A DNA stretch of 7,135 nt from Treponema sp. GTDB taxonomy: Bacteria; Spirochaetota; Spirochaetia; Treponematales; Treponemataceae. The stretch lies in assembly GCA_017544745.1 (NCBI GenBank), contig JAFYDO010000221.1, positions 1 to 7,135 on the forward strand, read 5' to 3'. The number at the start of each line of letters is the position of its first letter. Position 1 is the stretch's first letter. This document shows, piece by piece, positions 1-4,514 of the stretch. A program made the translations under genes and the position numbers. Below the pieces are notes generated by a model. The model searched no databases. It saw only the letters and a list, made by a program, of their open reading frames with translations, and was not told the origin of the DNA.

Positions 1-4
1 CACC

Positions 5-18
5 GCCCGCCAGCGGGC
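5..18 (-). terminator. Possible terminator hairpin after pflA
   Basis: Immediately after the pflA stop codon, GCCCG (5-9) and CGGGC (14-18) form a perfect GC-rich inverted repeat with a 4-nt loop. A downstream T tract on the minus strand would lie outside the window, so its role as a terminator cannot be confirmed here. Confidence 0.4.
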
Positions 19-765
19 TTACACATCCCACCCAGTATACTTCTCACACTCCAGAATCTTCTTAGCATTAGCCACTCTTTCGAGGCTCGGACTTTCCAAA
101 TCCTTAAGCGGGTAGTCAATTCCAAGGTCCTTGTACTTCATGGCGCCAAGGCCGTGGTATGGAAGAATCTCTACTCGTTCTACATTGTGCAGGGTACGGA
201 TAAAGTCGCGGGTTTGGGTGAGGTATTCGTCGTTATCGGTAATGCCGGGTACAAGTACGTGGCGGATCCAGATCGGCTTTTTAATTTCGTCAAGGTAAGC
301 AAACATCTGGCGGATATTTTTGCCGCTCTGGCCGGTGAGTTTTATATGTTCTTCTTCGTTTATGTGCTTGATGTCCATGAGGAGCAGGTCGGTTACTTCC
401 ATGAGCTTTTGGAATTTTTGGAACCACTCCCCTTCTTTTGTAAAGCAGGCACCGGAGGTATCTATACAGGTATTAATATTGCGCTTTTTACATTCGGTGA
501 GGAGCTCAATCAAAAAATCCAGCTGAAAGAGAGGTTCTCCGCCACTAACAGTAATTCCGCCTTTTTTGCCCCAGTAGGCCCGGCAGGTTTCGGCTTCGGC
601 AAGCAGTTCTTCTACGGTGTACTGCTTTCCGTCTGTCATCTTCCAGGTATCGGGATTGTGACAGTAAAGACAGCGCAAAGGACAGCCTGCAAAAAAAATA
701 ATAAAACGTGAGCCGGGACCGTCTGCGCAGCCAAAGCTTTCGAGCTGATGAATGTAACCTTTCAT
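19..765 (-). CDS. pflA: Pyruvate formate-lyase activating enzyme (radical SAM)
   Basis: A 248-residue cytoplasmic radical-SAM enzyme. In this family it uses a [4Fe-4S] cluster and S-adenosylmethionine to abstract a hydrogen from the active-site glycine of pyruvate formate-lyase, switching on anaerobic pyruvate cleavage to acetyl-CoA and formate. Visible marks: the N-terminal ESFGCADGPGSRF signature, the cluster motif CPLRCLYC with cysteines at residues 28, 32 and 35, then HNPDTW, and the SAM-binding SGGEP at 74-78. Length matches the usual ~245 residues. The ATG at 765 is chosen because AGAGG lies just upstream (772-776) and the protein begins MKGYIHQLESFG as expected. An in-frame GTG at 795 would extend it by 10 residues but overlaps the likely -10 box. 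Its substrate protein, PflB, is encoded on the same strand at the right edge of the window rather than next door. It appears to be transcribed alone from a promoter in the gap shared with the toxin-antitoxin genes. Confidence 0.95.
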   Translation of the reverse strand: MKGYIHQLESFGCADGPGSRFIIFFAGCPLRCLYCHNPDTWKMTDGKQYTVEELLAEAETCRAYWGKKGGITVSGGEPLFQLDFLIELLTECKKRNINTCIDTSGACFTKEGEWFQKFQKLMEVTDLLLMDIKHINEEEHIKLTGQSGKNIRQMFAYLDEIKKPIWIRHVLVPGITDNDEYLTQTRDFIRTLHNVERVEILPYHGLGAMKYKDLGIDYPLKDLESPSLERVANAKKILECEKYTGWDV

Positions 766-786
766 ATAATACCTCTTCAATTTTTT

Positions 787-815
787 ATTATACACTATTG
801 ACGGCCGGCTGTTAA
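787..815 (-). promoter_or_regulatory. pflA promoter (sigma-70 type)
   Basis: On the minus strand, TTAACA (815-810, 5/6 to consensus) and TATAAT (792-787, perfect) are separated by 17 bp. Transcription would start near 780, giving a leader of about 15 nt that just contains the AGAGG ribosome binding site. The oppositely directed -35 box of the antitoxin gene lies inside this spacer, so the two promoters overlap. Confidence 0.7.
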
Positions 816-826
816 TGGCTTACAAT
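798..826 (+). promoter_or_regulatory. Toxin-antitoxin promoter (sigma-70 type)
   Basis: TTGACG (798-803, 5/6) and TACAAT (821-826, 5/6) are separated by exactly 17 bp, so transcription would start near 832-834, inside the palindrome that follows. The leader to the antitoxin ATG would be about 50 nt. The element overlaps the divergent pflA promoter. Confidence 0.75.
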
Positions 827-827
827 C

Positions 828-859
828 TAGTCAGGCTGACTAAGACTAAGCTGACTAAG
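828..859 (+). promoter_or_regulatory. Probable antitoxin operator: palindrome plus direct repeats
   Basis: TAGTCAG (828-834) and CTGACTA (836-842) make a perfect 7+1+7 palindrome at the predicted transcription start. CTGACTA recurs at 851-857, within a 10-bp direct repeat GCTGACTAAG (835-844 and 850-859), and ACTAAG occurs three times (839, 845, 854). Phd/YefM-type antitoxins are known to bind short palindromes at their own promoters and repress transcription with the toxin as co-repressor. The position and symmetry fit such a site, but binding is inferred. Confidence 0.65.
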
Positions 860-881
860 TAATCTCATACAGGAGGCACAT

Positions 882-1127
882 ATGTGTAAGATGAATGTTT
901 TAGAGGCAAAAACAAATTTTTCAAAAATCATTGCCTTACTCGAACGCAAGGAAGAAAAAGAAGTTATTATTGCTCGAGCCGGAAAGCCTGTTGCAAAGAT
1001 TGTGCTTTATGAAGAACCAAAAAGTTTTGATAAAATTTTTGGAATTGCAGAAGGCAAATTTGTAATACCTGATGATTTTGACGAACCCGATGATGAAATT
1101 GCCCGTATGTTTGGCATGATAGATTAA
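882..1127 (+). CDS. Phd/YefM-family antitoxin
   Basis: An 81-residue protein with the classic Phd/YefM N-terminal DNA-binding and dimerisation fold: MNVLEAKTNFSKII, then EVIIARAGKPVAKIV (about residues 27-41), which matches the family pattern of V-x-EAK followed by I-x-R-x-GKPVA. The acidic C-terminal tail, about residues 58-81 (IPDDFDEP, then MFGMID), is typical of the segment that wraps and inhibits a PIN-domain partner. A strong AGGAGG (871-876) sits 5 nt before the ATG at 882. An ATG at 891 is possible but less well spaced. Its stop codon overlaps an ATG in the sequence TAATG, and the toxin follows at once, so this is a two-gene operon with likely translational coupling. Autoregulation is expected through the palindrome upstream. 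The family call is confident. Whether the pair is active is not shown by sequence. Confidence 0.92.
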   Translation: MCKMNVLEAKTNFSKIIALLERKEEKEVIIARAGKPVAKIVLYEEPKSFDKIFGIAEGKFVIPDDFDEPDDEIARMFGMID

Positions 1128-1150
1128 TGTGTGTAAGGGAGAGAAAATAT

Positions 1151-1558
1151 ATGAGACGAAATGAACTTTTACTTGATACTCACATTATACTCTGGATGAT
1201 TGCAGGGGATCAAAGGTTATCTCAAAAAGCAAGAAATATCATTAAAGAAAACCTTGGTTCAATCTATTACAGCATTGCTTCAATGTGGGAAGTTCAAATC
1301 AAATACGACAGAAAAAAACTTCCAATTTCCGGTATAGAATTTATGCATTATTGCGAGCAGTCAGGCTATCACAAACTTCCAGTTGACGATTTGCACGTAA
1401 AAGAACTAGCCGGCTTGGAGAGAGACGAATCGGCACCTCCCCACAACGACCCTTTTGACAGAATAATGCTTTCTCAGGCAAAGGCAGAAGGCTTTATATT
1501 CCTGACGCACGATCCATTTTTCCGCGGTTACAATGAGCCTTGTGTTGTAGAAGTATAA
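1151..1558 (+). CDS. PIN-domain ribonuclease toxin (VapC-like, paired with Phd-type antitoxin)
   Basis: A 135-residue PIN-domain protein of the kind paired with Phd-like antitoxins. Such toxins are Mg2+-dependent ribonucleases that cut RNA when the antitoxin is lost. The acidic active-site set is complete: D9 in LLLDTHIILW, E47 in SMWEVQIK, D103 in NDPFDRIMLSQA and D121 in FLTHD. All family landmarks are present, so it is not visibly inactivated. The ATG at 1151 is preferred because AAGGGAGAG (1135-1143) is well spaced and the protein then begins close to the LLLDTH strand, as usual. An ATG at 1127, overlapping the antitoxin stop, would add eight residues (MCVRERKY) and would make the overlap a direct coupling signal. 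The gene converges on the pseudouridine synthase gene with only 15 bp between stop codons. The RNA target cannot be told from sequence. Confidence 0.9.
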   Translation: MRRNELLLDTHIILWMIAGDQRLSQKARNIIKENLGSIYYSIASMWEVQIKYDRKKLPISGIEFMHYCEQSGYHKLPVDDLHVKELAGLERDESAPPHNDPFDRIMLSQAKAEGFIFLTHDPFFRGYNEPCVVEV

Positions 1559-1570
1559 AAAATCATTCCG

Positions 1571-1602
1571 TCGTCATTTCGAGCGAAGCGCGGCAATCCA
1601 TT
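1571..1602 (-). repeat. Dispersed repeat, copy 3, forming the 3' end of the RluA-family gene
   Basis: Read on the minus strand this begins GAATGGATTGCCGCGC and ends CTCGAAATGACGA. It shares the frame TGGATTGC...CGCTCGNAATGACG with the two copies at 3506-3575. It supplies the last codons (EWIAALRSK) and the TGA stop (1576-1574) of the pseudouridine synthase gene. Confidence 0.7.
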
Positions 1603-2293
1603 CTTTTGGTTCCGCCACTTCAAAAGACAGAGCCTCTTTTGTAAAAGGATGCACAAACTCCAGCGTACATGCATGCAGGCAGAGTCGATCAAAAGGATTG
1701 GTATGCGCGCGGTGCTCCTTGTCCCCTGCAATAGGATAACCGTGAGCTGCCAGATGTGCGCGTATCTGATTTTTTTTGCCGGTGTCCAGTGAAAGTTCAA
1801 AGAGAGCATAGCGGCTGCCCTTCTGTAAGATCTTGTAATGTGTTCGTGCCACTGTGGTCCCTGAGCCTGTCGAAGGGCCACCTTCACCATTCCTCTTTAC
1901 ATACCCCACATGATGCGCATTAAAAGAAAGCTCATCTGTAATCCAGCCTTCCTTTTCATTTTCAAGCGGCGGGAGCTTACAGTTTTTTCCCGGAACTTCT
2001 GCGAGCGCATGATAAATACGACCGGTTACCATCTTATGCCAGTTGTCCATAATCTTTTTCTGGGCTTGGGCGGTAAGTGCAAACATCATAACTCCGCTGG
2101 TGTCGCGGTCAAGTCGGTGAACTGCAAAAGGCTTGTGATGATTATTTGCCCTGCCCTGTTTGCGTAGAATATCCTCTAAAAGAGACTGGGCAGTTTTTCC
2201 CTTATAGCCGGGGAATGGTACACTCAAAAGTCCGCTCGGTTTATTGATTACTGCGAGGTGCTGATCCAGATAAAGAATTTCTATAAATGACAT
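1574..2293 (-). CDS. RluA-family pseudouridine synthase
   Basis: A 239-residue stand-alone RluA-type catalytic domain, with no N-terminal S4 RNA-binding domain. The family isomerises specific uridines in rRNA or tRNA to pseudouridine. The signature HRLDRDTSGVM places the catalytic aspartate at residue 62. Other landmarks are the N-terminal VINKPSGLLSVP and the C-terminal NQIRAHLAAHGYPIAGD. The exact RNA site is not predictable. Two odd features: residues about 138-146 (GGPSTGSGT) are encoded by a dispersed repeat lying in frame in a loop, and the last nine or so residues plus the stop lie in another repeat. The core motifs lie outside both, so the enzyme may well still work. The ATG at 2293 has no clear Shine-Dalgarno sequence, but the start fits the family (IEILY). 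It is divergent from the esterase gene and convergent with the toxin. Confidence 0.9.
   Translation of the reverse strand: MSFIEILYLDQHLAVINKPSGLLSVPFPGYKGKTAQSLLEDILRKQGRANNHHKPFAVHRLDRDTSGVMMFALTAQAQKKIMDNWHKMVTGRIYHALAEVPGKNCKLPPLENEKEGWITDELSFNAHHVGYVKRNGEGGPSTGSGTTVARTHYKILQKGSRYALFELSLDTGKKNQIRAHLAAHGYPIAGDKEHRAHTNPFDRLCLHACTLEFVHPFTKEALSFEVAEPKEWIAALRSK
1855..1880. repeat. Short palindromic dispersed repeat within the RluA-family gene
   Basis: The core CCCTGAGCCTGTCGAAGGG (1859-1877) is flanked by near-complementary arms, TGG(T)CCCT and AGGGCCA, with one bulged base, giving a small hairpin. I recognise the GAGCCTGTCGAAGG motif as a dispersed element common in many bacterial genomes. 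Here it is read in frame on the minus strand as GGPSTGSGT. A second copy is not present in this window, so its status as a repeat rests on general knowledge. Confidence 0.6.
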
Positions 2294-2328
2294 AGTATAA
2301 TAATAGTGGAAGATTCAGATTTTTGGAA

Positions 2329-2338
2329 TATAATTATA
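2329..2338. promoter_or_regulatory. Shared divergent -10 region for the esterase and RluA-family genes
   Basis: The 58-bp gap 2294-2351 contains TATAATTATA, a palindrome that gives a perfect TATAAT on the plus strand (2329-2334) and on the minus strand (2338-2333). For the RluA-family gene, TTGTCT (2362-2357, 4/6) is a fair -35 box at 18 bp and lies over the esterase start codon region. For the esterase, the 17-bp position (2306-2311, GTGGAA) is a poor -35. Another plus-strand TATAAT at 2296-2301 lacks any -35. Confidence 0.45.
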
Positions 2339-2351
2339 TAAGGAATAAAAA

Positions 2352-3494
2352 ATGAAAGACAAAAATTCAATCTTAAAATTTTATGAAGAAAACATTTACG
2401 GCTTCTGGCGGTCCGGCGAAGAAGTAAGTTATTCAATAGAAGAAATTGCAGCAGGAAGTCCGCTGACTGTAAATATTCCCTGGGTGAAGGTGCCCCAAGA
2501 ATATACAAAGCCTGCAAGAAAAGCACTTAACATTACGGTAAAGCGAGAGAATAAAAGCGTCACTTTTTCTGTAGCGGTTTACCTTCCTGATAATCAGACA
2601 AATAGCAGCGCTGCTCCACAAGACGGCAACCCCTTTATTGTATCTTTTCACCCGATTGAACCCCTTGCTCTGGCTCAGAAAAAAGGTTTTGCAATGATTG
2701 TTTTTACCGACTACTGTCTGAATATAGCCGGCGACAATAATGAACGCAAAGGTCTTTTTTACGAGCTTTATCCTTATGGCAAAGAGCCCGATACACAAAC
2801 CGGCGTTCTTATGGCCTGGGCCTGGGGCGCTTCAAAAGTTCTGGATGCCCTTTACACGGGTGCGGCAAAAGAGCTTGGACTAAATCCTGATTATTCAATC
2901 ATCACAGGAGTTTCACGCTGGGGAAAAGCAGCTGCAGTCTGTGGTGCCTTTGAGCCTCGTTTTAAAATGACAGCTCCTTCCTGTTCCGGTGCCGGCGGGC
3001 TTGCACTTTTTGATTATAAATCAGAAGGAAATACTTACGACTTTTCTTCTAAGGGAGGTCCCGCTTCCTACACCTATGGCAAAAATGAACCAATTGGAGC
3101 CCTTCAGTCAAAGGATGAGCAGGGCTGGTTTAATGACAAATTCCTTGAATACAAAAACGAAAGCGACATTCCTCTTAATCAGGAAAATTTGATTAACCTT
3201 TGCGCAGACAAAAAGCGCTTTTATTTTATGATTGCCTCCTGTATTGGAGAAGACTGGGTCAACGGTCCTGCCATGTGGGAAGCAATAAAAAGGGCGGCAA
3301 ACTGCTACAAGGAACTGGGGCTTTCTAAAAACCTTGCGGCAAACATTCACCTGCAGGGGCATGCAGTACTTGCAGAAGATATGGAAAAGCTTACAGATTA
3401 TTTTATGCTCATAACCAGTGGCAAAGAGCTGCCCCCGGAACTGGCTGCACTCACAGATTTTACGCGGGAAGAATTTATTTCAGATAGAAAATAG
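2352..3494 (+). CDS. CE15-like glucuronoyl esterase / alpha-beta hydrolase, cytoplasmic
   Basis: A 380-residue alpha/beta-hydrolase whose closest fit I recognise is carbohydrate esterase family 15, which cleaves esters of (4-O-methyl-)glucuronic acid, such as xylan-lignin links. The nucleophile elbow is GVSRWGK with Ser188, followed by GAFEPRFKM and PSCSGAGG, matching the family's GCSRxGK ... GAxDxR ... PQESGSGG pattern. The candidate catalytic histidine is H337 in LQGHAVLAEDMEKL. At the usual position of the catalytic acid (23 residues after Ser) there is Cys211. E300 or D301 in CIGEDWVNGP could serve instead. No signal peptide or TM segment is visible, so it probably acts in the cytoplasm on imported oligosaccharides or small esters, unlike most secreted CE15 enzymes. 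AAGGA (2340-2344) lies 7 nt before the ATG. It seems to be transcribed alone, ahead of nagB, which has its own promoter. The fold is secure; the precise substrate is uncertain. Confidence 0.65.
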   Translation: MKDKNSILKFYEENIYGFWRSGEEVSYSIEEIAAGSPLTVNIPWVKVPQEYTKPARKALNITVKRENKSVTFSVAVYLPDNQTNSSAAPQDGNPFIVSFHPIEPLALAQKKGFAMIVFTDYCLNIAGDNNERKGLFYELYPYGKEPDTQTGVLMAWAWGASKVLDALYTGAAKELGLNPDYSIITGVSRWGKAAAVCGAFEPRFKMTAPSCSGAGGLALFDYKSEGNTYDFSSKGGPASYTYGKNEPIGALQSKDEQGWFNDKFLEYKNESDIPLNQENLINLCADKKRFYFMIASCIGEDWVNGPAMWEAIKRAANCYKELGLSKNLAANIHLQGHAVLAEDMEKLTDYFMLITSGKELPPELAALTDFTREEFISDRK

Positions 3495-3505
3495 GTTATT
3501 AAATT

Positions 3506-3575
3506 ATGGATTGCCACGCTGCGCTCGCAATGACGATAAGCCCTGTCATTGCGAGCCGGAGACGAAGCAATCCAT
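3506..3575. repeat. Inverted pair of dispersed repeat copies forming a ~70-bp palindrome
   Basis: Outer arms ATGGATTGC (3506-3514) and GCAATCCAT (3567-3575) and inner arms GCTCGCAATGAC (3523-3534) and GTCATTGCGAGC (3545-3556) are perfect inverted repeats, with a 10-nt central loop and unmatched segments between the arms. Each half is one copy of a TGGATTGC...CGCTCGCAATGAC element; a third copy ends the RluA-family gene. The transcript would fold into a long hairpin 3' of the esterase gene, which may protect or end its mRNA, but no T tract follows on the plus strand. Confidence 0.8.
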
Positions 3576-3590
3576 ATTGTAAAAAAAATA

Positions 3591-3619
3591 TTTACAGATA
3601 AAAAAAAAGTTTCTATAAT
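3591..3619 (+). promoter_or_regulatory. nagB promoter (sigma-70 type)
   Basis: TTTACA (3591-3596, 5/6) and TATAAT (3614-3619, perfect) are separated by 17 bp, with A-rich tracts upstream and within. Transcription would start near 3626, only a few bases before the hairpin at 3629-3649. This argues that nagB is transcribed independently of the upstream esterase gene. Confidence 0.75.
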
Positions 3620-3628
3620 AAAAAATAG

Positions 3629-3649
3629 ATGCCGAAACAAGTTCGGCAT
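3629..3649 (+). repeat. Hairpin repeat at the 5' end of nagB mRNA
   Basis: ATGCCGAA (3629-3636) and TTCGGCAT (3642-3649) form a perfect 8-bp stem with a 5-nt ACAAG loop. The sequence resembles a dispersed hairpin element I know from several bacterial genomes. It lies between the predicted start point and the AAGGAG ribosome binding site at 3653-3658. Confidence 0.65.
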
Positions 3650-3667
3650 GACAAGGAGTAAAAAAAC

Positions 3668-4471
3668 ATGCGTTTAATAATCAGACCAGACTACGATTCT
3701 GTTTCTAAATGGGCGGCAAATCACATTGCTGCAAAAATCATTGCGGCTAATCCTACTGCCGACAAGCCTTTTGTAATAGGCCTTCCTACAGGTTCTACCC
3801 CGCTTGGAACTTACAAAGAACTTATAAACCTTTACAAGGCCGGAAAAATATCTTTTGAAAATGTAGTTACCTTTAATATGGACGAATATGTTGGAATCTC
3901 AGAAGATCACCCCGAAAGCTATCACCGCTTCATGTGGGACAACTTCTTCAGCCACATTAATATAAAGAAGGAAAATGTTCACATCTTAAACGGAAACGCT
4001 GCAGACCTGGCAAAAGAATGCGAAGAATACGAAAAGGCCATAAAAACTGCCGGTGGAATCCGCCTCTTTATGGGTGGCGTTGGCTGCGACGGACACATTG
4101 CCTTTAACGAACCGGGCTCCTCTCTTGCAAGCCGCACCCGCGAAATGGCCCTTACCCAGGACACAATCATTGTAAACAGCCGCTTCTTTGACCACGATGT
4201 AAACAAGGTTCCAAAGACAGCCCTTACAGTTGGCGTTGGCACCGTTTGCGATTCAGATGAAGTTATGATTTTGATTACAGGCCACAACAAGGCAGTAGCC
4301 CTCAAGCATGCCGTAGAAGAAGGAATCAGCCAGATGTGGACAGTAAGCGCCCTTCAGATGCACCCGAATGCAGTTATTGTCTGCGATGATGATGCAACAG
4401 ATGAGCTTAAGGTTGGAACTGTAAAGTATTTTAAAGATATAGAAAAGAATAACTACAACAACGAAGTATAA
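3668..4471 (+). CDS. nagB: Glucosamine-6-phosphate deaminase
   Basis: A 267-residue cytoplasmic enzyme that converts glucosamine 6-phosphate to fructose 6-phosphate and ammonia, linking amino-sugar catabolism to glycolysis. It aligns without gaps to the E. coli enzyme through the whole core: the phosphate loop [12 protein letters not shown] (38-49), D72 in FNMDEYVG, and D141, H143 and E148 in [13 protein letters not shown]. Length is the same as the hexameric allosteric type. Of the allosteric-site residues known in E. coli, S151, R158, E198 and Y254 are present, but the lysine at 160 is replaced by Met (SRTREM instead of SRTRIK), so activation by N-acetylglucosamine 6-phosphate may be weakened. 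AAGGAG (3653-3658) precedes the ATG by 9 nt. It has its own promoter and a 5' hairpin. No nagA or nagE is nearby, so any regulator is elsewhere. It converges on the chemoreceptor gene. Confidence 0.97.
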   Translation: MRLIIRPDYDSVSKWAANHIAAKIIAANPTADKPFVIGLPTGSTPLGTYKELINLYKAGKISFENVVTFNMDEYVGISEDHPESYHRFMWDNFFSHINIKKENVHILNGNAADLAKECEEYEKAIKTAGGIRLFMGGVGCDGHIAFNEPGSSLASRTREMALTQDTIIVNSRFFDHDVNKVPKTALTVGVGTVCDSDEVMILITGHNKAVALKHAVEEGISQMWTVSALQMHPNAVIVCDDDATDELKVGTVKYFKDIEKNNYNNEV

Positions 4472-4472
4472 T

Positions 4473-4509
4473 AAATATCATTGTCGGGGCAAGCCCGACA
4501 ATGATATTT
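4473..4509. terminator. Bidirectional terminator-like hairpin between nagB and the chemoreceptor gene
   Basis: The arms 4473-4488 (beginning AAATATCATTGTCGGG) and 4494-4509 are perfect reverse complements: a 16-bp stem with a 5-nt GCAAG loop. The stem starts 2 nt after the nagB stop and ends 5 nt before the chemoreceptor stop. On the plus strand the 3' arm ends in ATATTT and is followed by CTATTTT, a modest T-rich tail. Placement between two convergent genes fits two-way termination. The inner TGTCGGG...CCCGACA part also resembles a dispersed repeat. Confidence 0.75.
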
Positions 4510-4514
4510 CTATT

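Noticed and set aside
154..711. Long open frame on the plus strand opposite pflA
   Set aside because: It is antisense to a clearly recognisable radical-SAM gene and its product has no recognisable family pattern; it reflects codon bias on the other strand.
766..795. GTG start at 795 for pflA, adding ten residues
   Set aside because: The added segment overlaps the TATAAT box, and the ATG at 765 has a good ribosome binding site and the usual family N-terminus.
835..859. CRISPR-like or tandem repeat array
   Set aside because: The units are 6-10 bp, few, and tightly placed at a promoter; they fit an operator, and no spacers or cas genes are present.
882..1558. Toxin-antitoxin pair as part of a larger defence island or prophage
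   Set aside because: The neighbours are metabolic and housekeeping genes, with no integrase, transposase, phage or nuclease genes in the window.
1528..1890. 120-codon minus-strand frame overlapping the RluA-family gene and the toxin end
   Set aside because: It is an alternative frame of the RluA-family gene and its start includes the dispersed repeat (RQAQGPQ); no family features or ribosome binding site.
3506..3590. Intrinsic terminator for the esterase gene
   Set aside because: The hairpin is followed by an A run, not a T run, on the plus strand, and its central loop and mismatched segments are unlike a compact terminator. It is listed as a repeat only.
3398..3649. Minus-strand frame of 83 codons across the esterase end and the repeats
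   Set aside because: Most of it is translated dispersed repeat and A-rich intergenic DNA; such frames are a known annotation artefact.
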